From Cardinalis cardinalis (lineage: Eukaryota > Chordata > Aves > Passeriformes > Cardinalidae), in NCBI GenBank assembly GCA_014549065.1, contig JACDOX010000170.1:247956-311955 (forward strand): 64,000 bases of DNA. The letters run 5' to 3'. Every line of letters begins with the position of its first letter. Positions within the stretch are counted from its first letter, which is position 1. Positions 12,301 through 24,300 of the stretch are shown in pieces. The position numbers and the translations under genes were made by a program. The notes under the pieces were generated by a model that was not told the DNA's origin, ran no database searches, and worked only from the letters and a program-made list of their open reading frames with translations.

Positions 12301-15300
12301 TTCAACATTTCTCCTATTTCTGTGCCATCAGTTTATTCTGAACGTGCGGTTGGACTACAGGATCTCCTGCCTGCTCTGTATATTTAAACATGAATTTGAT
12401 GAAAGCAATGCCCAGATGTCTGAATCCCCCACTGGAAGCAGTAGTCAAGAAATGCCAGCTAATGTACCAGGTGGGTTATTTGGCAAGGAGTGAGGTTGTG
12501 TGGCTTAGGGAAGACTCTGGNATCTTCAAGGGGCTAATGGGATGATTTCTTCAGGTCCCACTTGCCATTTGAAATGTTTTTAAGCTGGAAAAACATCTTT
12601 GCTGCCACTCTGACCTCATGTATTTGTCCTGTTTTTCAGGAGCCCTGGACTTTGAACACATTGAAGAACAAGCTGAGGGGATCTTTGGTGGAAGGAAAGT
12701 ATCTCTTCACAGGTGCTAATCGAGNGGAAGTCCCCAGGCTGGAGGGCTCCCAAGCAGTGGGGACTGGGAAAACAGCTTCATTTTCCTAAAATGGTCTTGA
12801 TGCAGCTCAGAGTAGGGTCCATTTGGATCCAGAGATAAGGGACTGGGGTTCCTCAGCCAGAAGGATCATCAGGGGAGGGCTGTGTGCTGTGGGTGAAAGC
12901 CAAGGTGCAGGATTAGTGCATCCCAGCTCGATGCTGCAATAAAATCTCAGTACAATTTCCCCCCTTATTTAAAAGTAAGAAAANAAGGTTTTCTGCCACT
13001 GCCAAGGGGACTTAGAACCTTCTGGGAGCCTCAGTCTAATGTGCTGGTTAACTCCTGCTGTGTTTGCAGTGAGGAGAACACCCCTCTGGATTTGGATGAT
13101 CACGGGGGCAGGACTTTCCTGCGGGTCCTGCTGCATTTAACGATGCACGATTACCCTCCCCTGGTGTCTGGTGCACTGCAGCTGCTCTTCAGGCACTTCA
13201 GCCAGAGACAAGAGGTCCTTCAGGCTTTCAAGCAGGTACCTGTGTGTCTGGAGAGTGTTATTCCTCATCCGAATGTATTTATGGCAGCTGAACCCAGCCC
13301 TTTTTGTGCAACTCATGGCTTTGCCTCCCTGTAAGGTTCAACTGCTCGTTACCAGCCAAGATGTTGACAACTACAAGCAGATCAAACAAGATTTGGACCA
13401 GCTGAGGTCAATAGTGGAGAAATCTGAGCTCTGGGTGTACAAAGGCCAAGGTCCTGATGAGGCCATGGACAGTGTGCCAGGTGAAAACGAGCACAAGAAG
13501 AAAGAGGTAATTGGGTTGTGTTTGTGTGAATTTGGGTGGGTATTTGCAGGGTGTAGCTGCTGTCAGAACTGTGACAAGGCCCTTCTTCCCAGCACACTGC
13601 CTAGGTGAGGTTCTCTCTACTGCTTTCAGGTTGAGGCAGGAGTGAGAGGAGAACTTGAGCCAGGTGATGGCCAGTAGCAGCCCCTGAGGTGTCACCTTTA
13701 GGGTCTGACAGGGCTGGTTTGGGTTTGCTCTGGCTCCCCTTTCAGCACTGACCAGTGGCATGGGATTTGTGCAATCAAAAGTACCTCAAGTAAGGTAAGG
13801 GNAGAGCTGTGAGCTGCTCAGGTGACAGCAGAGAACTGTGCTTTATCTCTACCTGATTACACAGGATTTTCCCCACATGCACATCTGGCTTAGAACTCTT
13901 TGAGTATCTTGTTTCCATGTAATCTGCAGTCAAATAGGAAAGACTGGATGAGGGGATGCAAGAAGCAGTCCCTGGTTTAGGAACATTTATTGCTGGCAGT
14001 AAATACAAGCAATCCACTTGTTGCTTTTCTTGTGCACATTGCTGTGAGGANTCTCTTGGTATTTGTGCAGCGACAGTTTAACAACAATAGAGAGGGAGAG
14101 AAAGGAAGGGGTTTTTTCTGAGGGGAGACTTGATTAGAGACAGAATGTGACAGGCAAAGGACGGGAGGTTGCTGCCTCTGAAATCATCCCTCCCTCACCT
14201 TGTTTTGTGTCCTAGAGGTCAATGTGACTTGACAGGATAATTGTATGTGTTTTTCTGAGGCTGTCAGAGAGCTGGAGGATGACAGTCCTTCCCAGGAGGA
14301 GAGCGGGCGCTATCCTAGAACGGTAATTTTAGCCTTCATGTAGACAGTAGTATAAGCTACTAATAAATTGTCTGATTTTATCCTCAGGAAGGTCACAGCA
14401 AGTCTCAAAAGCCTGAAAGTACTAGCAGCTACAACTACCGGGTAGTAAAAGAGGTAAAACTTTGCTTCTTGATAGTTCACTGGAAGTGTAAATGAGTAAC
14501 AGAGCTCTGGAGAGCTGCAGTCAGAGGGAGGCACCCAGGAAAGTCTGAGTCACTCTGCCATTGTGGAAACTATTTGCTGAGTAATAACAAATCCCAACTT
14601 GAATGAGAAGCCAGGATAGAATAAGCACGACGTGTGTATTCTTTCCTTAAGAATGGATTAGTGAGAAACGTGACGTTTGCTGCTGTTTCAATGGTAACAC
14701 AATATTTTTATTGTTAAGGACTACAAAGGCAGTAAGCAAGGGGAGAAGCCATTTAATTCTCCCTGTCCTGAGTACCTTGCACTCAAAGCCACTGAGCTGT
14801 TGAAATTTAATGTAGAAAGTACCAGATGCAGAACGTGCTGTGGTGCTGGTGTGGTGTGAGCTGAGGGTGTGTCTGTGGCTCTGCTGTGGAGCTTGATGTT
14901 GTGTTCACCTGACATGGCTGAGTTCTGCAGGAGCATAGAATCTCAGAATTGTAGAGTGTCCTGAGGTGGAAGGGACCCACAAGGATCATCCAAGTCCAGC
15001 AGCCCTAGTCAGATGCCACGGATGGAGCCTGGGCCACGAGGGGCTGCCTGGAGCCGCTCTGCTCCTGCAGATGAGTTGGTCCCTGGTGCTGCTCTCTGGG
15101 ACCTGGCGTTCTCTGGCAGGAGAGCCAGAGTTGGGGCTCTAAGGCCAGTGTCTCCTGCAGATCCTGCTGCGGCTCAGCAAGCTCTGCGTGCAGGAGGGGG
15201 CCTCGGTGAGGAAGAGCAGGAAGCAGCAGCAGCGACTCCTGAGGAACATGGGAGCTCACGCCGTGGTGCTGGAGCTGCTGCAGATCCCTTACGAGAAGGT

Positions 15301-18300
15301 GGGGCTTTGTGTCATGCTGACAGGCTTTTCATCCCTCCTCTGAATCTTCCTGAACCTCCTCCCTGTGGATTGGATGCACAGAGGCTGGTTTATGTANCCT
15401 CATAGTCTACAGAATACCCACTCTCAGAAATAAGGAGCTCAGACAATCTCTGTTTATNTTAAGCCTTTGAATGTACAGATTGCCTGAAGTAATATTCACA
15501 AATCATACTTCAGAATTCAGGCTCAGCTCTGAGCTTTTCATGTCAGGCAGGTGCTGCCTTGAGGTTAAGCTGTGTTGATGGAAGCAAGGCCCTCGTTGTG
15601 AGGCAGCTGTGTGAGCACCGTCCTGGGGACAAGGAGGGATGAGAGGGTGCCTGGTCCCCCAGGGGTTTTATGAGCAGTGTATACAGACCCTCCCCCAGCT
15701 GTAGAGCCCTAAACTCCCCCTTAGAGGTGAATAAATACCCACTGGCCCTCCAGGTGAGGTTTGCTGCTACTAATTAGCCTTATCAGGGCTAACACTTGGC
15801 AGCTGTGCAGGCTGGAGCCCACTGGGGCTGGGTTGTGCCTGTGAGCCTGCGGAGCACCAGGCTGTGCTGACACAGCACACCCCAGGGTCATCACGTTGGC
15901 TGCTCATCAATCACAGCTGACAGGTATTTATCAGTACTGAGGTGAGGCACCTCTGCACATTTTCCTGGTCACTCTGCTGTCCTCTCTTTCAAACTCATCA
16001 GGTTTCTGAGAACCTGTAATTCTACACAGTGGCTTTGATTAATGTTAGTTCTCGTGGTTTCTTGCATCATATTTTGCTAAAAAAGCAGCGGCAAAAACAC
16101 CTTTCAATGCCTTCTCATCACCTTTCTGTCCCATATATGTGAATGTGCATCAGACAGGCAGTGTGGAAGGGGTTTCACCCTTGGAAAGATATGAAATNCC
16201 TTAAAAATAAAAACAGGCAGTAATTTTCCAAAGCGCGGCTCCTGCCGTCNGTGGGCTGGGAATCCACGCTGACGTCAGAGGAAGGGCACTGGTTCCTCAG
16301 CGGTGCTTGGAAGGCTGCAAGGAACGTGGAGGTTCCAGTAAAGATAAATTGGGCTGGGCTGGTGCAAAAGCAACTTTCCATGGCTGCTTTGCCATGAGCT
16401 TCCCCGTGCGTGGCTGCGGAAGGGCTGCAGCGGGACGTGGCAGCTCCCCTGGGCAGCCCNGAGGTGATGATGTGTGGTTTGGCCAAGGGGCTGGGATGTT
16501 CAGAAGAGCAGAAGTGACTAAAGCACGTTGCTGGCAGGCCTGGCTGTGGAATAGGCACTTTTCGAGAAAAAAACTACTGTAATTTCTATTATGGNCTTTA
16601 TTTTTGACGCTCTTTGGAAGCGTGGAGCTGGCCCAGCTCATCCCAAANGTCTGTGAACTGGGTGGAGGTTTGTTTTCCTTCGGGGTGTGAGAGACGTGAC
16701 AGTTCCCTTGCTGGAGCTGTGGTTCATCCTGTGCTCACCTCAAGGTGAACCTTTGGATTCTTTTTAACCCCCTCTTCTTTGTCATGCAATCCCAGGCTGA
16801 AGACACGAGGATGCAGGAGATAATGAAGCTTGCACACGAGTTCCTGCAGAACTTCTGTGCTGGGAACCAACAGAACCAGGCCTTGCTGCACAAGCACATA
16901 AACCTGTTCCTTAACCCAGGGGTAAGAATAACCTCAGGCCGGNATTTATTTTTTTGCTCTAGCAAGAGAAGGGACTGCACTGTCCTTGGTGATACCTCTG
17001 GGGCTGTTCTGTTGCAAGATTGGTCGAAGAGGTCACATTTTGTTTTCACTCTAAAGCCTCAAAAGTTGGCAAGATGTTTGTTTAGGGCAGTTTCAGTGTA
17101 GAAAGTTCAGGAGGCTGAAGTGGAGTGAAAAAGAGGCTGAGATAGGAGCAGTGGTGTTGAAGGCTGAGGTCCTCAGCAAAGTTCCCTTCAGCCCTGTGCT
17201 TGCAGGAGTTTTGGCTTTATTCTAACCCTAGTGGGGATGTTGTTGATTTTCTGACTTTTTGCTCCCTTTCATCCCTCCATCAGATCCTGGAAGCAGTGAC
17301 AATGCAGCACATTTTCATGAACAACTTCCAGCTCTGCAGNGAGATCAACGAGCGCGTGGTTCAGCACTTCGTCCACTGCATCGAGACGCACGGCAGGAAC
17401 GTTCAGTACATCAAGTTCCTGCAGACCATCGTCAAGGCAGAGGGGAAATTCATTAAGAAATGCCAAGATATGGTAATGGCTGAGGTGAGAGCTGCAGAGA
17501 TTTGCAGGGTCTGAACAGAAGTTTGCACATAGCAGTTGGTGAACATGACAAATTGATCCTCTCGCTTCGGGGACTGCCAAGAAGCTGACAGCTCTCACCA
17601 TGCAAAAAGAGCATTACAGCTCCCAGGAAGCTCAGACTTTTTGTGACCAAAAGCTCTCTGAGCTCCTGACTCACAGGTGTAACGAGGGATTGGTTGTTAA
17701 TGGCACGAGTTACTTCCCAGGCCTGTACCCAGCAGCATGTAGGTGGGGTTATGGAGCAAGGGTGCCTTTGTCTAGCAAAATTGGCTCGAAGAGAAGTAGT
17801 TTCATTTCAACATTACTAAAGCAGAAGGAGAATTTCACCATGATAGCATTTTGATGAGAGTTTTTTTATCAAGTTTTAGAACCACCATAGAATCACCTTC
17901 CACTATCCCAAGGCCAATCCAAGCCTGGGATCCAATCCACCGCTCCAAGCCCCATCCAGTCTGGCCTTGGGCACTTCCAGGAATGGGGCAGCCCCAGCTT
18001 CTCTGGGCAACTGTGCCAGGCCCTCACCACCCATATTTTTCTGCCATCTAAACCTGCTCTCAATCTGAAGCCATCCCCCTNTGTCCTGTCTCCCCAAGCC
18101 CTTGCAGATAGTCTTAGCAAGATGTGTTTACTCAGCTTTCAAGTGTGAAGGGGAAGCAGATGAGGATTGGCTTTAGGCGTGTGGGTAACTGGAAAATGGG
18201 GAGCCAGGATAAAAGGGAGAGGTCAGAGAAGGGTGAATGAGTGCCTTTAAGGGGAATATTGGATGGGATCTGTTTTGGCAGATCAGCACATCTGATGGAA

Positions 18301-21300
18301 TGTTTTGGCCTCCTCAGCAGGGGGAGCCCCAGGATCAGATTTGTCCAATCTGGCTGTTGAGCATCCATCCTGATGGATGGATCAAAAATCTTTCATATTT
18401 TGTTGTCCAGCTCAAAACCAGCTCCGTGAGCTTCTCAACACTTAGTTGAGATGCTCATCAAGGGGTTCCCCCAAGGTCAGCAGCTGCTCTGAGGGTTTTC
18501 CTCTACATCTTACCCTGCTGTTTTTCCCAAACCCTGTGGGAGGACAGCCCTAGATCCCTCCAGCTGTGTGCTCAGCAGTGAACCAAGGCTCAGTTAACTC
18601 CATCTCCTTCCCTTCCTGGAGTTCCAGGAGGTCTGAGCTGCTCTGAAATCATGGCCAGCCAGGTGTCAAATGTGAAGCTGATGGAAGTCTCCAATGTGTG
18701 ACTTGATATGTCACTAGCCTTGGAAAATGGCTGTTGTTTGTTGGGAAGGGTGGAAGGAGTGAGCCCTGCAGTGCTCCCATCCCTGGGCAGCTCCCCAGCA
18801 GCACAGGGCTGTCCACAGCTGCCTTAGGAAGTCACCTGGGGTGACATGGAAAGGCACAGTGGAAAGTCACAAACTTCTTGGCACAGCTTCTGGCTAGCAG
18901 GCAGCTGGGCTGGCTTTGCATTTCCTCAGTGGTTCAGAAGGGGTCAGATAAATAGGAAGTGTCCTCCTGGAGCCCTGTGTCCCTGAGGGGCTGGGGAGCA
19001 GCAGTGGGACAGCCCCATGAGATGAGAGGGATGCTGGGGGGGTCCCAGCCTTGGCTCTGCTGATGGAATGTTCTCCTTGGCCCGCAGCTGGTGAATGCAG
19101 GGGAGGATGTGCTGGTGTTCTACAATGACAGAGCCTCCTTCCAGACCCTGGTGCAGATGATGAGGTCAGAGAGGGACCGGATGGATGAGAACAGCCCCCT
19201 GATGTACCACATCCACCTGGTGGAGCTGCTGGCTGTGTGCACAGAGGGCAAAAACGTCTACACAGAGATCAAATGCAACTCCCTCCTCCCTCTGGATGAC
19301 ATTGTCAGGGTGGTGACCCACGAGGATTGCATACCTGAGGTGAGGGCTTGCAGGAGAGCTGGGCTCTTTGTGTTAGAAATGTGCTGGGTTTGGGTGAGAG
19401 AGGGTTGATGCTGCGGGGTCTGGCCTGGCAGGGGTTGGGGCAGGTGGGCAGAGAGCTGGGAACTGCAGCCCTTCCCTGCTGCTGCTGTTGGCACCCCCAG
19501 CCAGCCTGGAGAGTCAAGTTAAATCCATTTATACTTCCTCCTTACCCTGCAAGTGGGAATGTGATGCTGTACTTGGTTATTTTATAGGGTTCTTGAGGCA
19601 GAGAGGTTTATGGATGTGCTGCTAACCTTGAACAGATGGTTCTGCAGAACTGGAAATTATTATTATGCTGACGTTTTGTCTGCAGTAATCCTGGGGGTTT
19701 TTTATTGGATGGTGTCTTGCTATTCATGGCATTAAATTTCACCAGTGTTTAAGTGAAAGGAAGAGGTAGAATTCCAAATGATCTGTGTATAGCACTTTTA
19801 ATGTGACATTATATTCATTCACACCACCATTCAGGTTCTTATTCTTTATGAATTATTTTCTGTACTTTTAGGTCAAAATAGCATACATCAACTTCTTGAA
19901 TCACTGCTACGTGGACACAGAAGTAGAAATGAAAGAGATTTACACCAGTAATCACATGTGGAAGCTGTTTGAGAACTTCCTGGTGGACATCTGTCGGGTA
20001 ATGTATCTGCACCAAGGAGCTGAATTCAGCTTAAAAAGCTCTTTATTCCAGAGCAGTAAGGATAAGANATCCCAGTGCATCAAGGCAATAAGTACCCTGA
20101 ATACTGTTCCTGCAAATATGTGCCTCCTTTTCCNTGTGCCTGTGGATTTCATTAGTCATATTCCATGGAACACATTCATATTTTCCTTTTAAAAGAAAAA
20201 ATCCAAGCCTAAACCAAAGCTCAGTGAAGCTCCACACCCTGCTCCTTTGTCCAGTGCCTTTTCTGTCCTGCCACCTGGCCTGCTTATTCTGGCAGCATCA
20301 CTGAGCTCCTTCCTGAGCAGCACTCAGCATTTTTTGGCAGGTCAGGACAGATTGTTTTCCAGGCTTGGTGTTTATTTGGCCATATGGCTTTTTGCCTGGG
20401 ATTCCAAGTATTTCCCCATACGAAAGCATTACACCTCAGTGCTCCCCATCCTGCTCTTGCNTTCCTCCAGGACTCTGTGGTTTTTTCCCTCCCCCAGCCA
20501 TGCTCTGGGCCAGCACACCAAACCAGGAACAGCTCTGGCTCTGCTCTGGCGTGGGCTGGAGATGCAGAGCCCCAGTGTCACTGCATNGCTGGGACCAGGA
20601 CAGTGTGAAATGAGGAACTCCAGCCTCTGGTGCCCTGGTGAGCTGCCCCTGACCCTGCTGTGGTTTGTGCTGCAGGCCTGCAACAACACCAGTGACAGGA
20701 AGCACGCAGACTCCATCCTGGAGAAGTACGTGACCGAGATCGTCATGAGCATCGTCACCACCTTCTTCAGCTCCCCCTTCTCCGACCAGAGCACCACCCT
20801 GCAGGTGGGCAAATGNACACACACAGCAGCGAGAGCACTGCCAGGGCACTTGTGTTCATTCCACTTTGTGCCTTTGACAGTGCAGAGGAAACACAGGGGA
20901 GCAGTGCTGGTGTAACTGGGGAGCAAATACATCGCCGTTCTTGGTGACCACACTGGTCTTTTTGTTGTAGAGATGGAAAAACATGTAGGTCACTGTACAA
21001 ATGTTCTTCTGNAAAAGCTCAAATGCCACACTAATTCATCAGTGCATTCAACTCTGTGCTGCCACCAAGGTCTTCTGTAGAGAGTTCTTGTGTGTCATTG
21101 AATGCCAGAATGGTTTGTGTTCGAAGGAACCTTAAAGCCCATCTCATCCAAGCCCTGCACAGATACCACAGAGGGAGCAAGGGAGATTGATTAAGGACAG
21201 CATATTTTATAGAAAGATTCTAATTTCCCTTTAAAAAAAGGATCCAGAACAAGAATCCAGAAGCTCTCCTGTGTCTCACCGAGNAGATTTTTGCCTAGTT

Positions 21301-24300
21301 CAGAAGTTAGGGAAATGTGAAGGAGGAACTTGGAACACTTGTAAAGGGGAGAAGGCAGAGAGTTGTACAGCAGAGCAGCAGAATCAGGATGTTGCCGTAA
21401 TATTTCTATTTGCACAGAGATAACCCTGTTCTTTATGCATAAATAACTTTCTGGGAGGGTGTGGGTGGNGTGGTCAGGTGTCTGGCAGGAGGTTGAGAGG
21501 GGCAGTTGTTGAAACTTGATGCAACCTGGTGGTGCCAAGGGCAGGTGTTTGCAGTGCAATCTCCAGGTCTCAAAGCTCATCCAGCCCTAGCCCTGCCTGT
21601 CTCTGACCTCAGCTGAGTGAGCAGTGCAGCAGCTGATTTGCTCCTCAGGTGATGTTGGTTGCTGTTGCACCTTCTGTGCTCCTCAAAGTGAGACATGGAG
21701 CCTGTGGCCTTGTCCTGAGCTCTGCCCTTCCTCTGTGCCATGTACCTGAGCTGCNCTGCCCTTACTTGTTATCTCTGAGATGCAGTATTTGAATGCACAT
21801 CTTGCCATCCTATTTTAGCCATCTGTTAATGTTATATCAGCAGTTTTTCTTTAGTTTCTCAATCTCCCCCTCTGTCTAGCAAGATGAAGTCACTTGGTTC
21901 ACCTCTTTTCCCATCTCAGTTGATAGATCTGCCTTGTCCTAGATTCATCTTTCCTCCTCATCTCCAAGTTAAAAGTGGTTTCTCTCTCTTTTCCTGCCTG
22001 TCAATACTCCTTGCTATACCCAGGGATTCTCCCCCTGAGGAGCACAGCCTGTTGTCCCACCTGCCTGGTGTCCATCCCTGCTCCAGGTGGGATTTCCTCC
22101 CCTCTCAGGTGCTGCAGGTGGGCTGATCTCTGTAGGGAAGGGTTGTGGCCACTCTGCTGTGGGTTCAGGCCCTCCCTGCCCTTNCTGCTGCACCTCCTCA
22201 TCCCAGCCAGCCTCCTCTTGCCTCCTGCTCCTTCATGTCAGGGCTTGTCTGACTGAAATCCTTCCTGCCCTGAGTCAGCCTTGCTAGTTCAGGGAACACC
22301 TTGTCCATCCGTCNTGTGGTTCCAGTCACATACAATTAGGAGAACACCAATCTCTTGGCAGAGGACAGCTGCCCACAGCTTCTCTTTAACAAACATTGTT
22401 CAGCCTGCTTGCCTCCAAAGTTGTTGCTGCCCAAGGTTTCCCTTCCCAAGTGCAGCTGGAGACATGAGGGACATGGAGTAAATTTCCCATTTGATTTATT
22501 GACCTTGTTTAAGCAAATGAAACGTCTTTAAGAGTTTTTAAGACCAAGAAGTCTTTAGACATGAACTGAAAGGAATATGTGGGTGGTTTAAATCCAAACA
22601 TGCAGGTATTTTCAGGGCCCTGGGTGGATGCTGTTGTTTGCCATGGTTTTTGGTGTTTGGCTTATTTCCAGAAAGGATAAATGGATATTTGCCTCTTAGC
22701 AATTTTGGGGGCTTAAATTTTGGTTCTCCTCTTGTACATTTTGTAATNGTGTTTTGTTTAATTGATCTAATAGATTTAATTAGCTAATAGATTTGGCTTT
22801 TTACTCTAACTCCACTTTTTTCTTGCAAACAGGCTTTACTGTTGGCCAGAATAAATGAGGTATTTTTTCCCTGGTTCCTAAGTCCTGTGGTGTTTGCACT
22901 GTGGTGTAGTTCCTGTAGCTGATAGAAGCATTCCATAGCTAGTGGGCACAGGGACACAGGGTGTTCCCTCTCAGATTGAAGTACTCAAAATGCTCTTTCC
23001 TCTACAGGTTGTAATATGTTGTTCTACTTAGTAATCACTGTACAAAACCAAATGGAGTTTTGGTCACTGTTGTTGGGCAGCTGCAGAGGTGAAAGAACAG
23101 AGCTCATGGGCTTGGGTGTGTTGGAGCAGCTCCCCTGTCTGTAGTGCAAGATCACCTTGTGAAATTCAGGGGTGAAAACCACACCTTGATTTTGGCTAGT
23201 CCTGCAGCAGCTGCAGTGTTTGCCACTAACCACTGCCTGTGTTCCAAATAACCACAGCTGCTTTCTCAGTGGATTGGGTACCAGCTAATAATGCTTGGAA
23301 TGATGAGTTTCCAGCTCTGGAGCTCTGCTGTCACATAGCCAAGCCCCATTTACCTGTGGCCTCTTGAGTCAGCTGCTGGTCAACACTAAAAGAGGAATCT
23401 GTGTGCCAGGGTTGCTGATAGCTCTGATAAAACAGATGAAGGTGACTGCTCACTTCCTTTGCTTAGTCAGTCCTCAATTACCAGGGCTTTCTGCTGCAGA
23501 AGCTCCTGTTTCATTTTCCCTTCCAGCATTGGTTCCCACCCTTCCCATCCAGCTGCTGATCCCGTGGTAGATACCCTGCCACCACGGGGAGTTGCCCAGC
23601 AAGTGCTGCAGCCCAGCTGGAAGGGACTGGCGAGTGCCAGCTGGGCTGGGGGCAGCGAGCCCTGCTGGGGTGAGGCTGTGACCGTGCTGTGCTTGCCTTG
23701 CAGACTCGGCAGCCCGTGTTCGTGCAGCTGCTGCAGGGGGAGCACACCCTGCGCCGAGGTACGGCCATGCAGGAGCAGCATGAGCCCCCAGACCTGCTGC
23801 CATCGTGCAGCTGCTGCAGGGGGTGTTCAGGGTCTACCACTGCACCTGGCTCATGCCCAGCCAGAAGGCCTCTGTGGAGAGCTGCATCCGGGTGCTCTCC
23901 GACGTAGGTAAGGAGAGGGGTGAGCACAGCTGCCTGCTCCAGGGCTGCAGCCATCCAGGCTGGCTGCTGCTGTGTCATTCTGCCACAGGGACAGTGTGGG
24001 TTGTGTCCTGCAGGTGCCACCTGGGATAACTCACAGTCCAGGCTTGTGCTGATAGATGATTGTGGTTGAGCAGTGGGTGTTGTCACTGTCACATGAAGTG
24101 CTTTCTCTGTCTAACCCCAAAACTCCCTGCAGTCCTGTTGATCTGCAGCAAGGAAATGGTGTTCATGGAAGCACTGAGGTTGGGAAAGCCCTCCAGGATC
24201 ATCGAGTCCAAGCTGTGCCCAATACCCACCTTGTCCCTGAGTGCCACCTCCAGCCCTTTCTTGGACACCTCCAGGATGGGCGCTCCAAAGCTCCCTGGGC

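Noticed and set aside
20247..20915. 222-codon frame around exon 35
   Set aside because: Only 20676-20804 is coding; the rest is intron without homology.
23759..23819. A 61-bp intron inside exon 36 (gtacgg ... ctgctgcag)
   Set aside because: Donor is phase 1 and acceptor phase 0, so the product is frameshifted. The intron is also shorter than typical vertebrate introns, and the exon count places this as one exon.
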